The notes under the pieces: generated by a model
The model's input: only the letters and a program-made list of their open reading frames with translations
Databases searched by the model: none
Told to the model about the DNA's origin: nothing
Part shown: positions 40,197 to 48,175 of the stretch, in pieces
Layout of the letters: each line of letters begins with the position of its first letter
Numbering within the stretch: the first letter of the stretch is position 1
Origin: Methylobacterium iners
Lineage (GTDB): Bacteria > Pseudomonadota > Alphaproteobacteria > Rhizobiales > Beijerinckiaceae
Direction: 5' to 3'
NCBI RefSeq assembly: GCF_022179305.1
Contig: NZ_BPQP01000049.1
Span: forward strand, 62,001 to 126,000
Length of the DNA: 64,000 nucleotides
Position numbers and translations under genes: made by a program

Positions 40197-40601
40197 AGTT
40201 TCATCGCCGGACCGCTCCGTTCTGAGCCAGCCCTCGACATCGGTCGGGAGGGCCGTCGCGACAAGGGCGAGGCCATCCGGGACGTCGTCGTCCGACCTGT
40301 TGCAGGAAACACACGATTGGCGTGCAAAGCCTCCGTGCTGCCACTTTTCGTGCCAGCATCATGCACAATCTTGCAGAAAGTTTAGATGTGAACCAAACTC
40401 CCTTTGCTTACACTTATTCTGTTATTTAATTTCAAATTAACGAATATGCATAGTATTTATTCCACCATCCTAAGTGCCACACCTTGAAGCCTCGGGGATT
40501 GCGAAGTCTCGGCACAACCGGCAATCTGATCATAAAGGCGTCGGTCCGGTTGGGGTCAGACGGAACAATCGAGCGCCACGAGAGCAAGGTGGGGACGGGT
40601 C
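40197..40601. other. Intergenic region with AT-rich island
   Basis: This region lies between the divergent FAH gene and the porin gene. Bases about 40380-40480 are strikingly AT-rich against the GC-rich background, with runs such as TTATTTAATTTCAAATTAA. It holds an exact CtrA box and a possible promoter (TTGCTT 40404-40409, TAATTT 40427-40432, 17-base spacing). No gene is seen. Confidence 0.6.
40426..40440. promoter_or_regulatory. Exact CtrA box upstream of the FadL-type porin gene
   Basis: TTAA-TTTCAAA-TTAA followed by C is an exact match to the CtrA consensus TTAA-N7-TTAAC. It lies 162 bases upstream of the porin start and overlaps the possible -10 element. AT-richness of the island raises the chance of a random match. 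Confidence 0.5.
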
Positions 40602-41933
40602 ATGAAAGGTAGGATACGGGCGCTGGCCCTCGCGGGTCTCTCCGCAACGGCGTTGGCGGCGAGCTGGGGTTCGGCGCAGGCGGGCGCCTTCGGGGTTCGC
40701 GAGCAGAGCGCCGAGGCTCAGGGCCTCGCCTTCGCCGGCGCGGGCTCGGGCTCGGGCGGCGTCTCCTCCATGTTCTGGAACCCGGCCGTCATCACGATGG
40801 CGCCGGGCTTCGTGAAGGAGCAGAACCTCAGCCTGATCGCATTGTCGGGCGGAATCCGGACGCTGCCGGGGACCAATCCGGCCTTCGCTCCCCTCGGCGA
40901 CTCGGGCGAGCTCGGCCAGACTGCCGTCGTGCCGGCCGGCGCCACCTCCTACCAGCTCACCGACCGGATCTGGCTCGGTCTCTCGACCGGCGCGCCCTTC
41001 GGCCTGACCACCAAGGCGCGCAACGTCTGGGCCGGCGAGCTCTACGGCCGCTCGAACCGCATCTTCAGCCTGGCCTTCAATCCCGTGATCGGCTTCAAGG
41101 TCAACGAGTGGTTTTCGATCGCCGCCGGTCCCAACATCCAGTATTTCCGCCTGACGCTGCGCCAGGCGGTCCCGCTGCCGATCCCGCCCTTCTCGCCGGC
41201 CAACCTGCCGAGCAGCTTCCTCAAGGGCGATTCCTGGGGCGTGGGATTCACGGCCGGCGCGCTGTTCACCGCGCCGACCGGCACCACGCTGGGCGTCGGC
41301 TACCGCTCGTCGATCCACCACGACATCGAGGGCTCGATCGGCGTGCCGCTCCTCGCCCTGGCGCCGGTCGCCGGGCAGGTCACGGCGAAGTTCAACACGC
41401 CGGAGAAGGTCACGGTCGGTCTCACGCAGGAGATCAACCCGGTCACGCGCATCAATCTCGGCTTCGAGTGGGACAACTGGTCCCGCGCGGGAACCATCGG
41501 CATCGTCTCGCGCGCCCGCGGCATCCCTGTCAGCTTCCTGCCCCTGAACTACAAGGACGGCTACACCTACTCGATCGGTGCCGAGTACGACTGGTCGCCG
41601 AATCTGACCCTGCGCGCCGGCGTGAACTACGAGCAGTCGCCGATCGACTTCGAGAACCGCTCGGTTCGCCTGCCCGACGCCGATCGCATCAATGTCTCGG
41701 TCGGTGCGAGCTACCAATGGAACGAGAAGCTGACGCTCCACTTCGCCTACTCGCACCTCTTCGTCGACCGTGCCCCGATCCTCTCCGGCCCGGGCCGCGA
41801 CTACAACACCGCGAACGTCGTCTTCGCCGGCGTGTCCAACGGCAGCGCCGACCTGGTGTCGGTCGGCTTCCGGTACGTGCTCGGGGAGCCGGCACGGCCC
41901 GTCGCCCCGGCGCCGCTGGTCCGCAAGAACTGA
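40602..41933 (+). CDS. FadL/OmpP1/TodX-type outer-membrane transporter
   Basis: A 443-residue outer-membrane beta-barrel. A signal peptide (MKGRIRALALAGLSATALAASWGSAQA) precedes the family N-terminus GAFGVREQSAEAQGLAFAGAGSGSGGVSSMFWNPAVIT, which plugs the barrel. Many amphipathic strands follow, and the protein ends with alternating residues typical of the last strand (ADLVSVGFRYVLGEP), then a short Pro/Ala tail. It probably takes up long-chain fatty acids or other hydrophobic substrates. phaC is the convergent neighbour, but a functional link is not shown. Confidence 0.9.
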   Translation: MKGRIRALALAGLSATALAASWGSAQAGAFGVREQSAEAQGLAFAGAGSGSGGVSSMFWNPAVITMAPGFVKEQNLSLIALSGGIRTLPGTNPAFAPLGDSGELGQTAVVPAGATSYQLTDRIWLGLSTGAPFGLTTKARNVWAGELYGRSNRIFSLAFNPVIGFKVNEWFSIAAGPNIQYFRLTLRQAVPLPIPPFSPANLPSSFLKGDSWGVGFTAGALFTAPTGTTLGVGYRSSIHHDIEGSIGVPLLALAPVAGQVTAKFNTPEKVTVGLTQEINPVTRINLGFEWDNWSRAGTIGIVSRARGIPVSFLPLNYKDGYTYSIGAEYDWSPNLTLRAGVNYEQSPIDFENRSVRLPDADRINVSVGASYQWNEKLTLHFAYSHLFVDRAPILSGPGRDYNTANVVFAGVSNGSADLVSVGFRYVLGEPARPVAPAPLVRKN

Positions 41934-41964
41934 CGCGGATCGCAGGTCGCTCGCAACGATAGAC

Positions 41965-41995
41965 AGAGCCGGCGGGGCACCCCGCCGGCTCTTTT
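41965..41995. terminator. Bidirectional terminator between porin gene and phaC
   Basis: GAGCCGGCGGGG (41966-41977) pairs with CCCCGCCGGCTC (41980-41991), a 12-bp stem with a tiny loop. It is followed by TTTT on the plus strand, and the minus strand side is usable by phaC. It lies between two convergent genes. Confidence 0.85.
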
Positions 41996-42012
41996 CGTTC
42001 GTGCTCTAACCC

Positions 42013-43815
42013 TCAGGCCTTCATGCGGACGTAGGTGCCGGGCGCCGGGCCGAGCGAGGAGAGGCCGGCCTCGCCCGGAATGCGGGCGGGAACGCGGGCC
42101 GGGGCCTGATGCTCCAGCCAGGCGAACCAGTAGGGCCACCAGGAGCCCTTGTGCTCGGTCGCGGCCTGCATCCAATCCGCGAAGTGGCCCTTGGCCGGAC
42201 CGCCAGTCCAGAACCCGTATTTCGGCTTGCTCGGCGGGTTGACGACGCCGGCGATATGGCCGGACCCCGCCACCACGTACTCGACCTTGCCGCCGAACTT
42301 CGAGGAGCCTTCGAAGACGGAGAGCGCCGGCGCGATGTGGTCCTCGCGCGTGGCGAGATTGAAGATCGGAACCTTCACCTTCTTCAGTTCGAGGCGGACG
42401 TTGCCGAGGATCATCCGCCCCTGCGAGAGCGTGTTCTCGAGGTAGCAGTTGCGCAGGTAGAAGGAATGGTTGGCCGCCGGCATTCGGGTCGCGTCGGCGT
42501 TCCAGTAGAGCAGGTCGAAGGGCATCGGCGTCTTGCCCTTCACGTAGTTGTTGACGACGTAGGACCAGATCAGGTCGTTCGGGCGCAGCATGTTGAAGGC
42601 GGTGGCCATGCCCGATCCTTCGAGATAGCCGCGGCGCTTCATCCGTGCCTCGATCGCCTGGATCTGCGCCTCGTCGGCGAAGACCTTCAGGTCGCCGGCA
42701 TGGGTGAAGTCGACCTGGGTCGTCAGGAAGGTCGCGCTCTTGATGCGCTTGTTGCCGGTCGCCGCCTGCATCGCCAGCGTCACGGCGAGCAGCGTGCCGC
42801 CGACGCAGTAGCCCGCCGCGGCGACCTCGTTCTCGCCCGTGGCGACGCCGATCGCGTCGATCGCCGCCTCGATGCCCTCCCGCATGTAGCTCTCGAAATC
42901 CTTGTCCGCGTGGCGCTCGTCCGGGTTGACCCAGGAGATACAGAACACGGTCAGGCCTTGGCTGACCATCCAGCCGATGAGGCTCTTCTGCGGATTGAGG
43001 TCGAGGATGTAGTACTTGTTGATCCAGGGCGGCACGATGAGGAACGGCCGCTTCAGGACGGTCTCCGTGGTCGGCGCGTACTGGATCAGCTCCATCAGGT
43101 CGTTGCGGAACACCACTTCGCCCGGCGTCACCGCCACGTTGACGCCGACCTCGAACCCGGTCGGGTCGGTCTGGCGGACGCGCAGCTCTCCCTTGCCCGC
43201 CTCGATATCCTCGGCGAGCATCTTCATGCCGCGCACGAGGTTGGCGCCGTTCTCCTCCAGCGTGTGCCGGATCAGCTCCGGATTGGTCAGGACGAAGTTC
43301 GAGGGCGAGAGCGCGCCGGTGATCTGGCGCAGGTAGAACTGGGCCTTGTGCCGAGTGTGATCGTCGATGCCCTCGGCGCCCTCGACGAGCTCCTCCGCCC
43401 ATCGCGCGGTGATGAGGTAGCTCTGCTTCAGGAAGTCGAAGATCGGGTTCGTCGACCATTCCTCGTGCTTGAAGCGGTTGTCCTTCGGCTCCGGCTCGAC
43501 CACCGGCGCGGCCGGCTCGCCCTGGAGGCGGTGCCAGGTCGAGCCCCAAAGGGTGATGAAGGCCTCGCTCAGCTTCGTCTGCGCCTCGATCGTCTTCTGG
43601 GGATCGACCAGCCAGCGCTCCGCCACCGCGCCGAGTGTGCGAACGACGTCGTTGACCTCGTCGGGCGGCTTGACCGGCGCGGGGAGTGGCAAGTCGCCCT
43701 CGCCCTTCGGCTTCATGTAGATCGCGGCCGCGCGTCCGAACTCCTCGACGAGCAGGCTGGCGTTGCGCGACAGGGCCTCGATGTCGGGCAACGGCGTGGT
43801 CCTCTCGGTCGTCAC
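42013..43815 (-). CDS. phaC: Class I poly(3-hydroxyalkanoate) synthase
   Basis: Polymerises 3-hydroxyacyl-CoA into carbon-storage granules. At 600 residues it has the usual class I length. The lipase-like box GYCVGGTLLAV carries the nucleophile Cys337. The N-terminal WSTNPIFDFLKQSYLITARW and PFLIVPPWINKYYILDLNPQKSL, and the C-terminal SGHIAGVVNPPSKPKYGFWTG with the catalytic His, are diagnostic. No phaA, phaB or phasin gene is adjacent. Confidence 0.96.
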   Translation of the reverse strand: MTTERTTPLPDIEALSRNASLLVEEFGRAAAIYMKPKGEGDLPLPAPVKPPDEVNDVVRTLGAVAERWLVDPQKTIEAQTKLSEAFITLWGSTWHRLQGEPAAPVVEPEPKDNRFKHEEWSTNPIFDFLKQSYLITARWAEELVEGAEGIDDHTRHKAQFYLRQITGALSPSNFVLTNPELIRHTLEENGANLVRGMKMLAEDIEAGKGELRVRQTDPTGFEVGVNVAVTPGEVVFRNDLMELIQYAPTTETVLKRPFLIVPPWINKYYILDLNPQKSLIGWMVSQGLTVFCISWVNPDERHADKDFESYMREGIEAAIDAIGVATGENEVAAAGYCVGGTLLAVTLAMQAATGNKRIKSATFLTTQVDFTHAGDLKVFADEAQIQAIEARMKRRGYLEGSGMATAFNMLRPNDLIWSYVVNNYVKGKTPMPFDLLYWNADATRMPAANHSFYLRNCYLENTLSQGRMILGNVRLELKKVKVPIFNLATREDHIAPALSVFEGSSKFGGKVEYVVAGSGHIAGVVNPPSKPKYGFWTGGPAKGHFADWMQAATEHKGSWWPYWFAWLEHQAPARVPARIPGEAGLSSLGPAPGTYVRMKA

Positions 43816-43954
43816 GCGTCCATCTCTCCCTCTCTGTGCCGCGCTCCCTTCGCGCGGCGGGTGCCGCGCGGCCGGGCGGGCCTCGTTTCCGACAAATTAA
43901 CGCCCCACCTCGACATTCCGCCAGACCGGCCCGCAATTATCGGTCGACATCATC

Positions 43955-44287
43955 ATGAAGCGGCTTCGCTTTTCCTTCGCCGTTCTCGCCGGTGCCCTCC
44001 TGACGGGGGGCTGCGCCAGCGACGTGAATCCGCTGCGCGATGCCTATGTCGGGGCGGGGATGCCCTCGCGCCAGGCGAAGCCCGCGGATTTCGTGGCGGA
44101 GTCGCGCACCCAGGCGTCAGGCGAGTTCCTGCCCGTCGGCGTCTCGGCGCCGCAGCGGCCGATCCGGGCGAAATCGAGCGAGGGCGCCAAGGCCCTCGAG
44201 GCCGAACTCGAGGGCGCGCGCAGCCGCAACGAAGCCCAGGGCCGCGCTGCCGCGAGCGCCGGCCGGGCCGCAGCGCCGCCGCAATAG
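43955..44287 (+). CDS. Hypothetical lipoprotein
   Basis: A 110-residue protein with a lipoprotein signal: MKRLRFSFAVLAGALLTGGC, lipobox LTGGC with Cys20. The mature part is polar, Ala/Arg/Glu-rich and ends in a low-complexity AASAGRAAAPPQ tail. I do not recognise a family. It diverges from phaC and precedes the aminotransferase. Confidence 0.65.
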   Translation: MKRLRFSFAVLAGALLTGGCASDVNPLRDAYVGAGMPSRQAKPADFVAESRTQASGEFLPVGVSAPQRPIRAKSSEGAKALEAELEGARSRNEAQGRAAASAGRAAAPPQ

Positions 44288-44404
44288 GACATTTCGGGGT
44301 CGGCCTTCGTCCCCCGAAGTGCTAGATCAATCCATCCATGTCACCGTGATGACAGTTTCTCGCGCGAGTCAGGTCGAATCGCGCCGTTGGACACGCTGAA
44401 GGCC

Positions 44405-45625
44405 ATGACCGATTTTCACCGCATCAAGCGCCTGCCTCCCTACGTCTTCGAGCAGGTGAACCGGATCAAGGCCCAGGCCCGCGCGGGCGGCGCCGACATC
44501 ATCGATCTCGGCATGGGCAATCCGGATCTCGACGCGCCCAAGCACGTGATCGCCAAGCTGATCGAGACGGCGGGCCGCCCGCGCACGGACCGCTACTCTT
44601 CGTCGAAGGGCATCGCCGGCCTGCGTCGGGCCCAGGCCGCCTATTATCAGCGCCGCTTCGGCGTCGCCCTCAACCCCGAGACCCAGGTCGTCGCGACGCT
44701 GGGCTCGAAGGAGGGCTTCGCCAACATGGCGCAGGCGATCACGGCGCCCGGCGACGTGGTGCTGGTGCCCAACCCCAGCTACCCGATCCACGCCTTCGGC
44801 TTCCTCATGGCCGGCGGCGTGATCCGCTCGGTGCCCGCCGAGCCGACGCCGGCCTTCTTCCCCGCAGTCGAGAAGGCGATGCAGCACTCGATCCCGAAGC
44901 CCGTCGCGATCGTGGTCTGCTACCCCTCGAACCCGACGGCCTACGTCGCCTCGCTGGACTTCTACCGGGACCTCGTCGCCTTCGCGAAGCGGCACGAGAT
45001 CATCATCCTGTCCGACCTCGCCTATGCCGAGGTCTATTTCGACGATCACGACCCGCCGCCCTCCGTCCTCCAGGTGCCCGGCGCGATCGACTGCACCGTC
45101 GAATTCACCTCGCTGTCCAAGACCTTCTCGATGGCCGGCTGGCGGATGGGCTTCGCGGTCGGCAACGAGCGCCTGCTCGCCGCGCTGACGCGCGTGAAGT
45201 CCTACCTCGATTACGGCGCCTTCACGCCGATCCAGGTGGCGGCGACCGCGGCGCTCAACGGACCCGAGGATTGCATCCGCGAGATGCGCGGCATCTACCG
45301 CAAGCGCCGCGACGCCCTGATCGAGGCCTTCGACAAGACGGGCTGGAAGATTCCCGCTCCCTCCGCCTCGATGTTCGCCTGGGTGCCGATACCCGAGAAG
45401 TACCAGGGCCTCGGCAGCCTCGAATTCTCGAAGCTCCTCGTCGAGAAGGCCGACGTGGCAGTGGCCCCGGGCATCGGCTTCGGCGAGCACGGCGAAGCCT
45501 ATGTCCGCATCGCCCTCGTCGAGAACGAGCAGCGCATCCGTCAGGCGGCACGCAACATCCGTCGCTTCTTCGAGACGTCGGACCGCACGCTCCACAACGT
45601 CGTGCCGATGGCCAAGGTCGGCTGA
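44405..45625 (+). CDS. alaC: AlaC-type class I aminotransferase (glutamate-pyruvate)
   Basis: A PLP enzyme of 406 residues, closely matching E. coli AlaC over its whole length by eye: RIKRLPPYVF, DIIDLGMGNPD, YSSSKGIAGLRRA, TLGSKEGFANM, LVPNPSYPIH, FPSNPTA-like CYPSNPTA, SDLAYAEV, the PLP lysine in SLSKTFSMAGWRMGF, and SYLDYGAFTPIQVAA. It forms alanine from pyruvate and glutamate. A TTG at 44387 would extend it; ATG 44405 is the conserved start. It may be annotated as LL-diaminopimelate aminotransferase in databases. Confidence 0.85.
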   Translation: MTDFHRIKRLPPYVFEQVNRIKAQARAGGADIIDLGMGNPDLDAPKHVIAKLIETAGRPRTDRYSSSKGIAGLRRAQAAYYQRRFGVALNPETQVVATLGSKEGFANMAQAITAPGDVVLVPNPSYPIHAFGFLMAGGVIRSVPAEPTPAFFPAVEKAMQHSIPKPVAIVVCYPSNPTAYVASLDFYRDLVAFAKRHEIIILSDLAYAEVYFDDHDPPPSVLQVPGAIDCTVEFTSLSKTFSMAGWRMGFAVGNERLLAALTRVKSYLDYGAFTPIQVAATAALNGPEDCIREMRGIYRKRRDALIEAFDKTGWKIPAPSASMFAWVPIPEKYQGLGSLEFSKLLVEKADVAVAPGIGFGEHGEAYVRIALVENEQRIRQAARNIRRFFETSDRTLHNVVPMAKVG

Positions 45626-45758
45626 GACCCGCCGCGTGTGGCGGCTGGGCGACAGGCTCTGGTAAACCGCGAATGGCGGCGCGCTCGCCCTTGCCAGGCA
45701 TGGGCATCGTCCGCACGGTCGCCGCATGTTCGAACGCCGTACTGTTCCGAGGGGCCCT

Positions 45759-45971
45759 ATGCGCCGCCTGATGCTGATTGCGGCCCTCGCGCTCGCCGGC
45801 GCCGCGACCGCCTGCGCCCCGAATCCGATCGTCGCCCGCGATCCGGTGCCGGCGCCCTCGCCGGAACTCGGCTACGTCTGCGATTCCCGGCCGACAGCCC
45901 TGAACGCGTTCGTGACGGGCTGCGAGCCGGTGTCCCGGGAGCAGCGGGCGGTGGTTCGCGCCCGGGGCTGA
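45759..45971 (+). CDS. Small putative lipoprotein
   Basis: 70 residues from ATG 45759 with GAGGGG upstream. A hydrophobic signal (MRRLMLIAALALAGAATAC) leads to Cys19 in a loose lipobox (ATAC). The mature part has PNPIVARDPVPAPSPELGYVCDSRP and a second cysteine pair. The function is unknown. It is followed by a hairpin terminator. Confidence 0.6.
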   Translation: MRRLMLIAALALAGAATACAPNPIVARDPVPAPSPELGYVCDSRPTALNAFVTGCEPVSREQRAVVRARG

Positions 45972-45991
45972 CGCCCCCTTGAAACGAAGAA

Positions 45992-46013
45992 GGGCCGGAC
46001 TTTCGTCCGGCCC
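45992..46013. terminator. Hairpin terminator between convergent small genes
   Basis: GGGCCGGAC (45992-46000), loop TTTC, GTCCGGCCC (46005-46013): a 9-bp perfect stem lying between the lipoprotein stop and the convergent secreted-protein stop. The minus strand continues TTCTTCGTTTC, fitting termination of the minus-strand gene. Confidence 0.75.
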
Positions 46014-46035
46014 CCGCATTCTCGATGATCGCCGC

Positions 46036-46326
46036 TCAGCGCGTGGCGGGGCTGCCCGTGCGCGGCATTGCCGCCGGATCGCTGGTCATCGTGCCGGGGG
46101 TGCCGGGAGCCTGGCGCGTGGTCGGCACGGCGGTCGTGCCGGTGCTGCCCGGACCTTCCATGCTGTCGCCGCGACCGACCACGCCGGACTTGGAGCCAGC
46201 GGAATTGGGTCCGACGCTGGTACCCGTCGAGCTGGTGTCGGCTCCGGTGCCCTGCTGCGCGAAGGCTGCGCCGGAAAGGCCGAGCATCAGTGCCGCCGCG
46301 GCGGCAAGGGTCGTGGTGCGGGTCAT
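46036..46326 (-). CDS. Secreted Ser/Thr/Gly-rich small protein
   Basis: 96 residues from ATG 46326 with AGGAG six bases upstream. A signal peptide (MTRTTTLAAAAALMLGLSGAAFAQ) precedes a low-complexity mature part rich in Gly, Ser, Thr and Pro (GADTSSTGTSVGPNSAGSKSG). It is probably periplasmic or surface-exposed and disordered. No family is recognised. The frame continues far upstream, but the ribosome site marks this start. Confidence 0.65.
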   Translation of the reverse strand: MTRTTTLAAAAALMLGLSGAAFAQQGTGADTSSTGTSVGPNSAGSKSGVVGRGDSMEGPGSTGTTAVPTTRQAPGTPGTMTSDPAAMPRTGSPATR

Positions 46327-46518
46327 GTCTCGCTCCTGAGATGGGGAAAGGTTGAGTCGAGAACGCGAGCGGTCGGCAATTGGTTCATGCCGTCGCACGT
46401 CCAATGCCTCGACGGCGAGGTTGATGGCGTGCGAAAGGCCGGCGACAGACAGCGTGAGATGGGCCATAACCGACCTGGTATTCGAGGGCGTGATGGACGC
46501 CTGGGGGGAGAACGTGCA

Positions 46519-46869
46519 GTGATCGATCGCAAGGTCATCGCCTGCCTGATGCTGGTCGGCTTCGCGCTTCCCTTCGCCGCAACGGTCGAGGCCGCCCCCC
46601 GAGACGTGGTGCTTGAACGCGAGGGGCCGATCCTGCTCGACACAGACCGCACCTCGGGTCGACCGCTGCCGAGCCTTCGCCGTCCGGACCTCGATCCCGC
46701 ACAGGCGGTTCCCGTTCCGACGGTGATGAACGGAGGTGGGTTCGGGCTGACGGGCTTCGACTATTACGGAGACGGTCTCAGCGAGGGACCGTTCGGCCGC
46801 GCTCGTCGACGCAACGACTACGTGATCGCACCGGCCCTGATAGTGCCGCTGGGCGTTCCGCTGCGCTGA
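46519..46869 (+). CDS. Secreted hypothetical protein
   Basis: 116 residues from GTG 46519, preceded by GGGGGGAG about eight bases upstream. A signal sequence (VIDRKVIACLMLVGFALPFAATVEAA) precedes a mature part containing MNGGGFGLTGFDYYGDGLSEGPFGRARRRNDYVIAP. No family is recognised. Its stop codon lies in the arm of a hairpin shared with the convergent DUF3140 gene. Confidence 0.55.
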   Translation: MIDRKVIACLMLVGFALPFAATVEAAPRDVVLEREGPILLDTDRTSGRPLPSLRRPDLDPAQAVPVPTVMNGGGFGLTGFDYYGDGLSEGPFGRARRRNDYVIAPALIVPLGVPLR

Positions 46870-46883
46870 GCGCGTAGCGCTCA
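46867..46883. terminator. Hairpin containing both convergent stop codons
   Basis: TGAGCGC-GTA-GCGCTCA: 7-bp arms with a 3-base loop. The left arm begins with the TGA of the plus-strand gene, and the right arm ends with the TGA (as TCA) of the minus-strand DUF3140 gene. The plus strand continues CTCCTTT. Confidence 0.5.
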
Positions 46884-47228
46884 CTCCTTTAGGGGATCAT
46901 GCCCCCAGTTCATGAGTGAGAGCCGCCACGGCGAGTCGGGGTCCTGGCGTGCCTTACCGCCCTGGGCGAGATGGCGCCGGACGTAGCCGATGACCTTACG
47001 CATGTGAGCATAATCGTCCGCCGTCAGGTCCGCCTTCGACTTGTCATTGATGGCCAGGATGCGCCGGCCCTCCTGGTGACCCGTCGACTCGGTCTCACCG
47101 TCCTTCTTTTGGCCGACGGAGCGGCTCGCCTCGCTGTCCAGATGCTTTCGGAGCACCGCGGGCGTCATGTTGACGACCTTGCCGAACTCCTTCCACGTCG
47201 TTGCGTCGTCGTGCTCGGTCTGCGCCAT
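46881..47228 (-). CDS. DUF3140 domain protein
   Basis: 115 residues matching the DUF3140 pattern throughout: TWKEFGKVVNMTPAVLRKHLDSEASRSVGQKK, GHQEGRRILAINDKSKADLTADDYAHMRKVIGYVRRHLAQ, and a C-terminal RLSLMNWGHDPLKE. Members are small DNA-binding-like proteins of unknown function, often beside stress or plasmid genes. It stands beside tRNA-Leu. Confidence 0.8.
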   Translation of the reverse strand: MAQTEHDDATTWKEFGKVVNMTPAVLRKHLDSEASRSVGQKKDGETESTGHQEGRRILAINDKSKADLTADDYAHMRKVIGYVRRHLAQGGKARQDPDSPWRLSLMNWGHDPLKE

Positions 47229-47378
47229 CTCACATCGCTCCTAGTCTGTCGTGACGGAAGCCAAAGCCGACGATGGGCGAGTGTTCCAGGACGGCAACGA
47301 GTACGCTGCGCGCCCACGAGCGCTCGGAAGACCTGTCGCGCGCTGCTGGCTTGATTTAAGAGGGAGCAAGACCTGAGA

Positions 47379-47464
47379 GGCCGCTTGCCGAAACCGGTAG
47401 ACGGAAGGCACTTAAAATGCCTCGGGCTATGCCCGTGTGGGTTCGAGTCCCACAGCGGCCACCA
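47379..47464 (+). tRNA. tRNA-Leu (anticodon UAA)
   Basis: A full type II cloverleaf of 86 bases with encoded CCA. The acceptor arms GGCCGCT/AGCGGCC pair. The D stem is CCG/CGG. The anticodon arm AGGCA-CTTAAAA-TGCCT has TAA at 47413-47415. The long variable arm is CGGGC-TAT-GCCCG, and the T arm is GTGGG-TTCGAGT-CCCAC. Confidence 0.97.
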
Positions 47465-47513
47465 GCAGGCTCCATTGGGCCGCCCGTGATGTTGATGCCG
47501 ATAGAATGCCAGT

Positions 47514-47729
47514 CTACTGCCCGGCGACTGCCGTGCCGATCTTATTGTACACACCCTGCACACTCGACGCGTACAGGTTGATACCACCGACGGCGGCGAG
47601 GAAGATCAGACCTGCGATCAGCGCATATTCGATCGCCGTCGCACCCGAGTCATCGCGAGCGAAACGACGCGGGAGTGGCGCGCGCCGTGCGATCGAGGAC
47701 AGGAACCCAGTCAGCGCCGACGTCGTCAT
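47514..47729 (-). CDS. Flp family type IVb pilin
   Basis: A small prepilin of about 71 residues from ATG 47729 (the frame continues to 47759). A basic leader (SSIARRAPLPRRFARDDSG) ends at the prepilin peptidase site G-ATAIEY, with Glu at +5, and a hydrophobic helix (ALIAGLIFLAAVGGINLY) follows. These are the Flp/Fap signatures of tad pili. No cpa/tad assembly genes are in the window, so it is an isolated pilin gene. Confidence 0.85.
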   Translation of the reverse strand: MTTSALTGFLSSIARRAPLPRRFARDDSGATAIEYALIAGLIFLAAVGGINLYASSVQGVYNKIGTAVAGQ

Positions 47730-47856
47730 CACTCCGCGATCCTTCCGACCCCAACACATATCAAAGGATAGGACGGGGTTCTTGCCGATCGTTTAAGCCG
47801 ACCCTCGAATTGCCATGCCGGATCCTCGGCGCCGACCAAACAATGACATGATCGCG

Positions 47857-48102
47857 TCAGCCCCGCCCGGCCTCCTTGCGCAGCGCGTCGATCCGCTTCG
47901 AGGCCTCGGCCTTGTCGAGATCCGGCTCGAACGCCTTCGGCTCGCCGGTCTCCTCGGACAAGGTCTTGAGGTAGGAAGCCTGCGCTCCGGTCATGGGCTC
48001 GCCACCCGTGGTCCACTCGCTCGGATCCTTGATGCGGTTGGAGGCATCACCGCCCTCAATCTTCGGGTTTGTGGTATCAGCGGAGTGCTTCTTCCCGGTC
48101 AT
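47857..48102 (-). CDS. DUF3072 family protein
   Basis: 81 residues from ATG 48102 (AAGGA eight bases upstream); an in-frame ATG at 48111 overlaps that site. The DUF3072 core is clear: WTTGGEPMTGAQASYLKTLSEETGEP then LDKAEASKRIDALRKEAG. The N-terminus KKHSADTTNPKIEGGDASN is polar. The function is unknown. The sequence resembles short stress-related proteins of this family. Confidence 0.8.
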   Translation of the reverse strand: MTGKKHSADTTNPKIEGGDASNRIKDPSEWTTGGEPMTGAQASYLKTLSEETGEPKAFEPDLDKAEASKRIDALRKEAGRG

Positions 48103-48175
48103 TCGTCTCATCCTTGTTCATGAAATGTTCTATCCATGAACGCAGACCGAGGTGACCTGGTTCCGGCCTGCACCT

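Noticed and set aside
47165-47587. Minus-strand open frame across tRNA-Leu
   Set aside because: It reads antisense through a well-folded tRNA gene. The WDSNPHG-type peptide is a known artefact of translated tRNA sequence.
47782-47796. Possible CtrA box upstream of the Flp pilin gene (TTGC-N7-TTAA)
   Set aside because: Two mismatches in one half-site. With such a loose pattern many chance hits occur, so I do not claim it.
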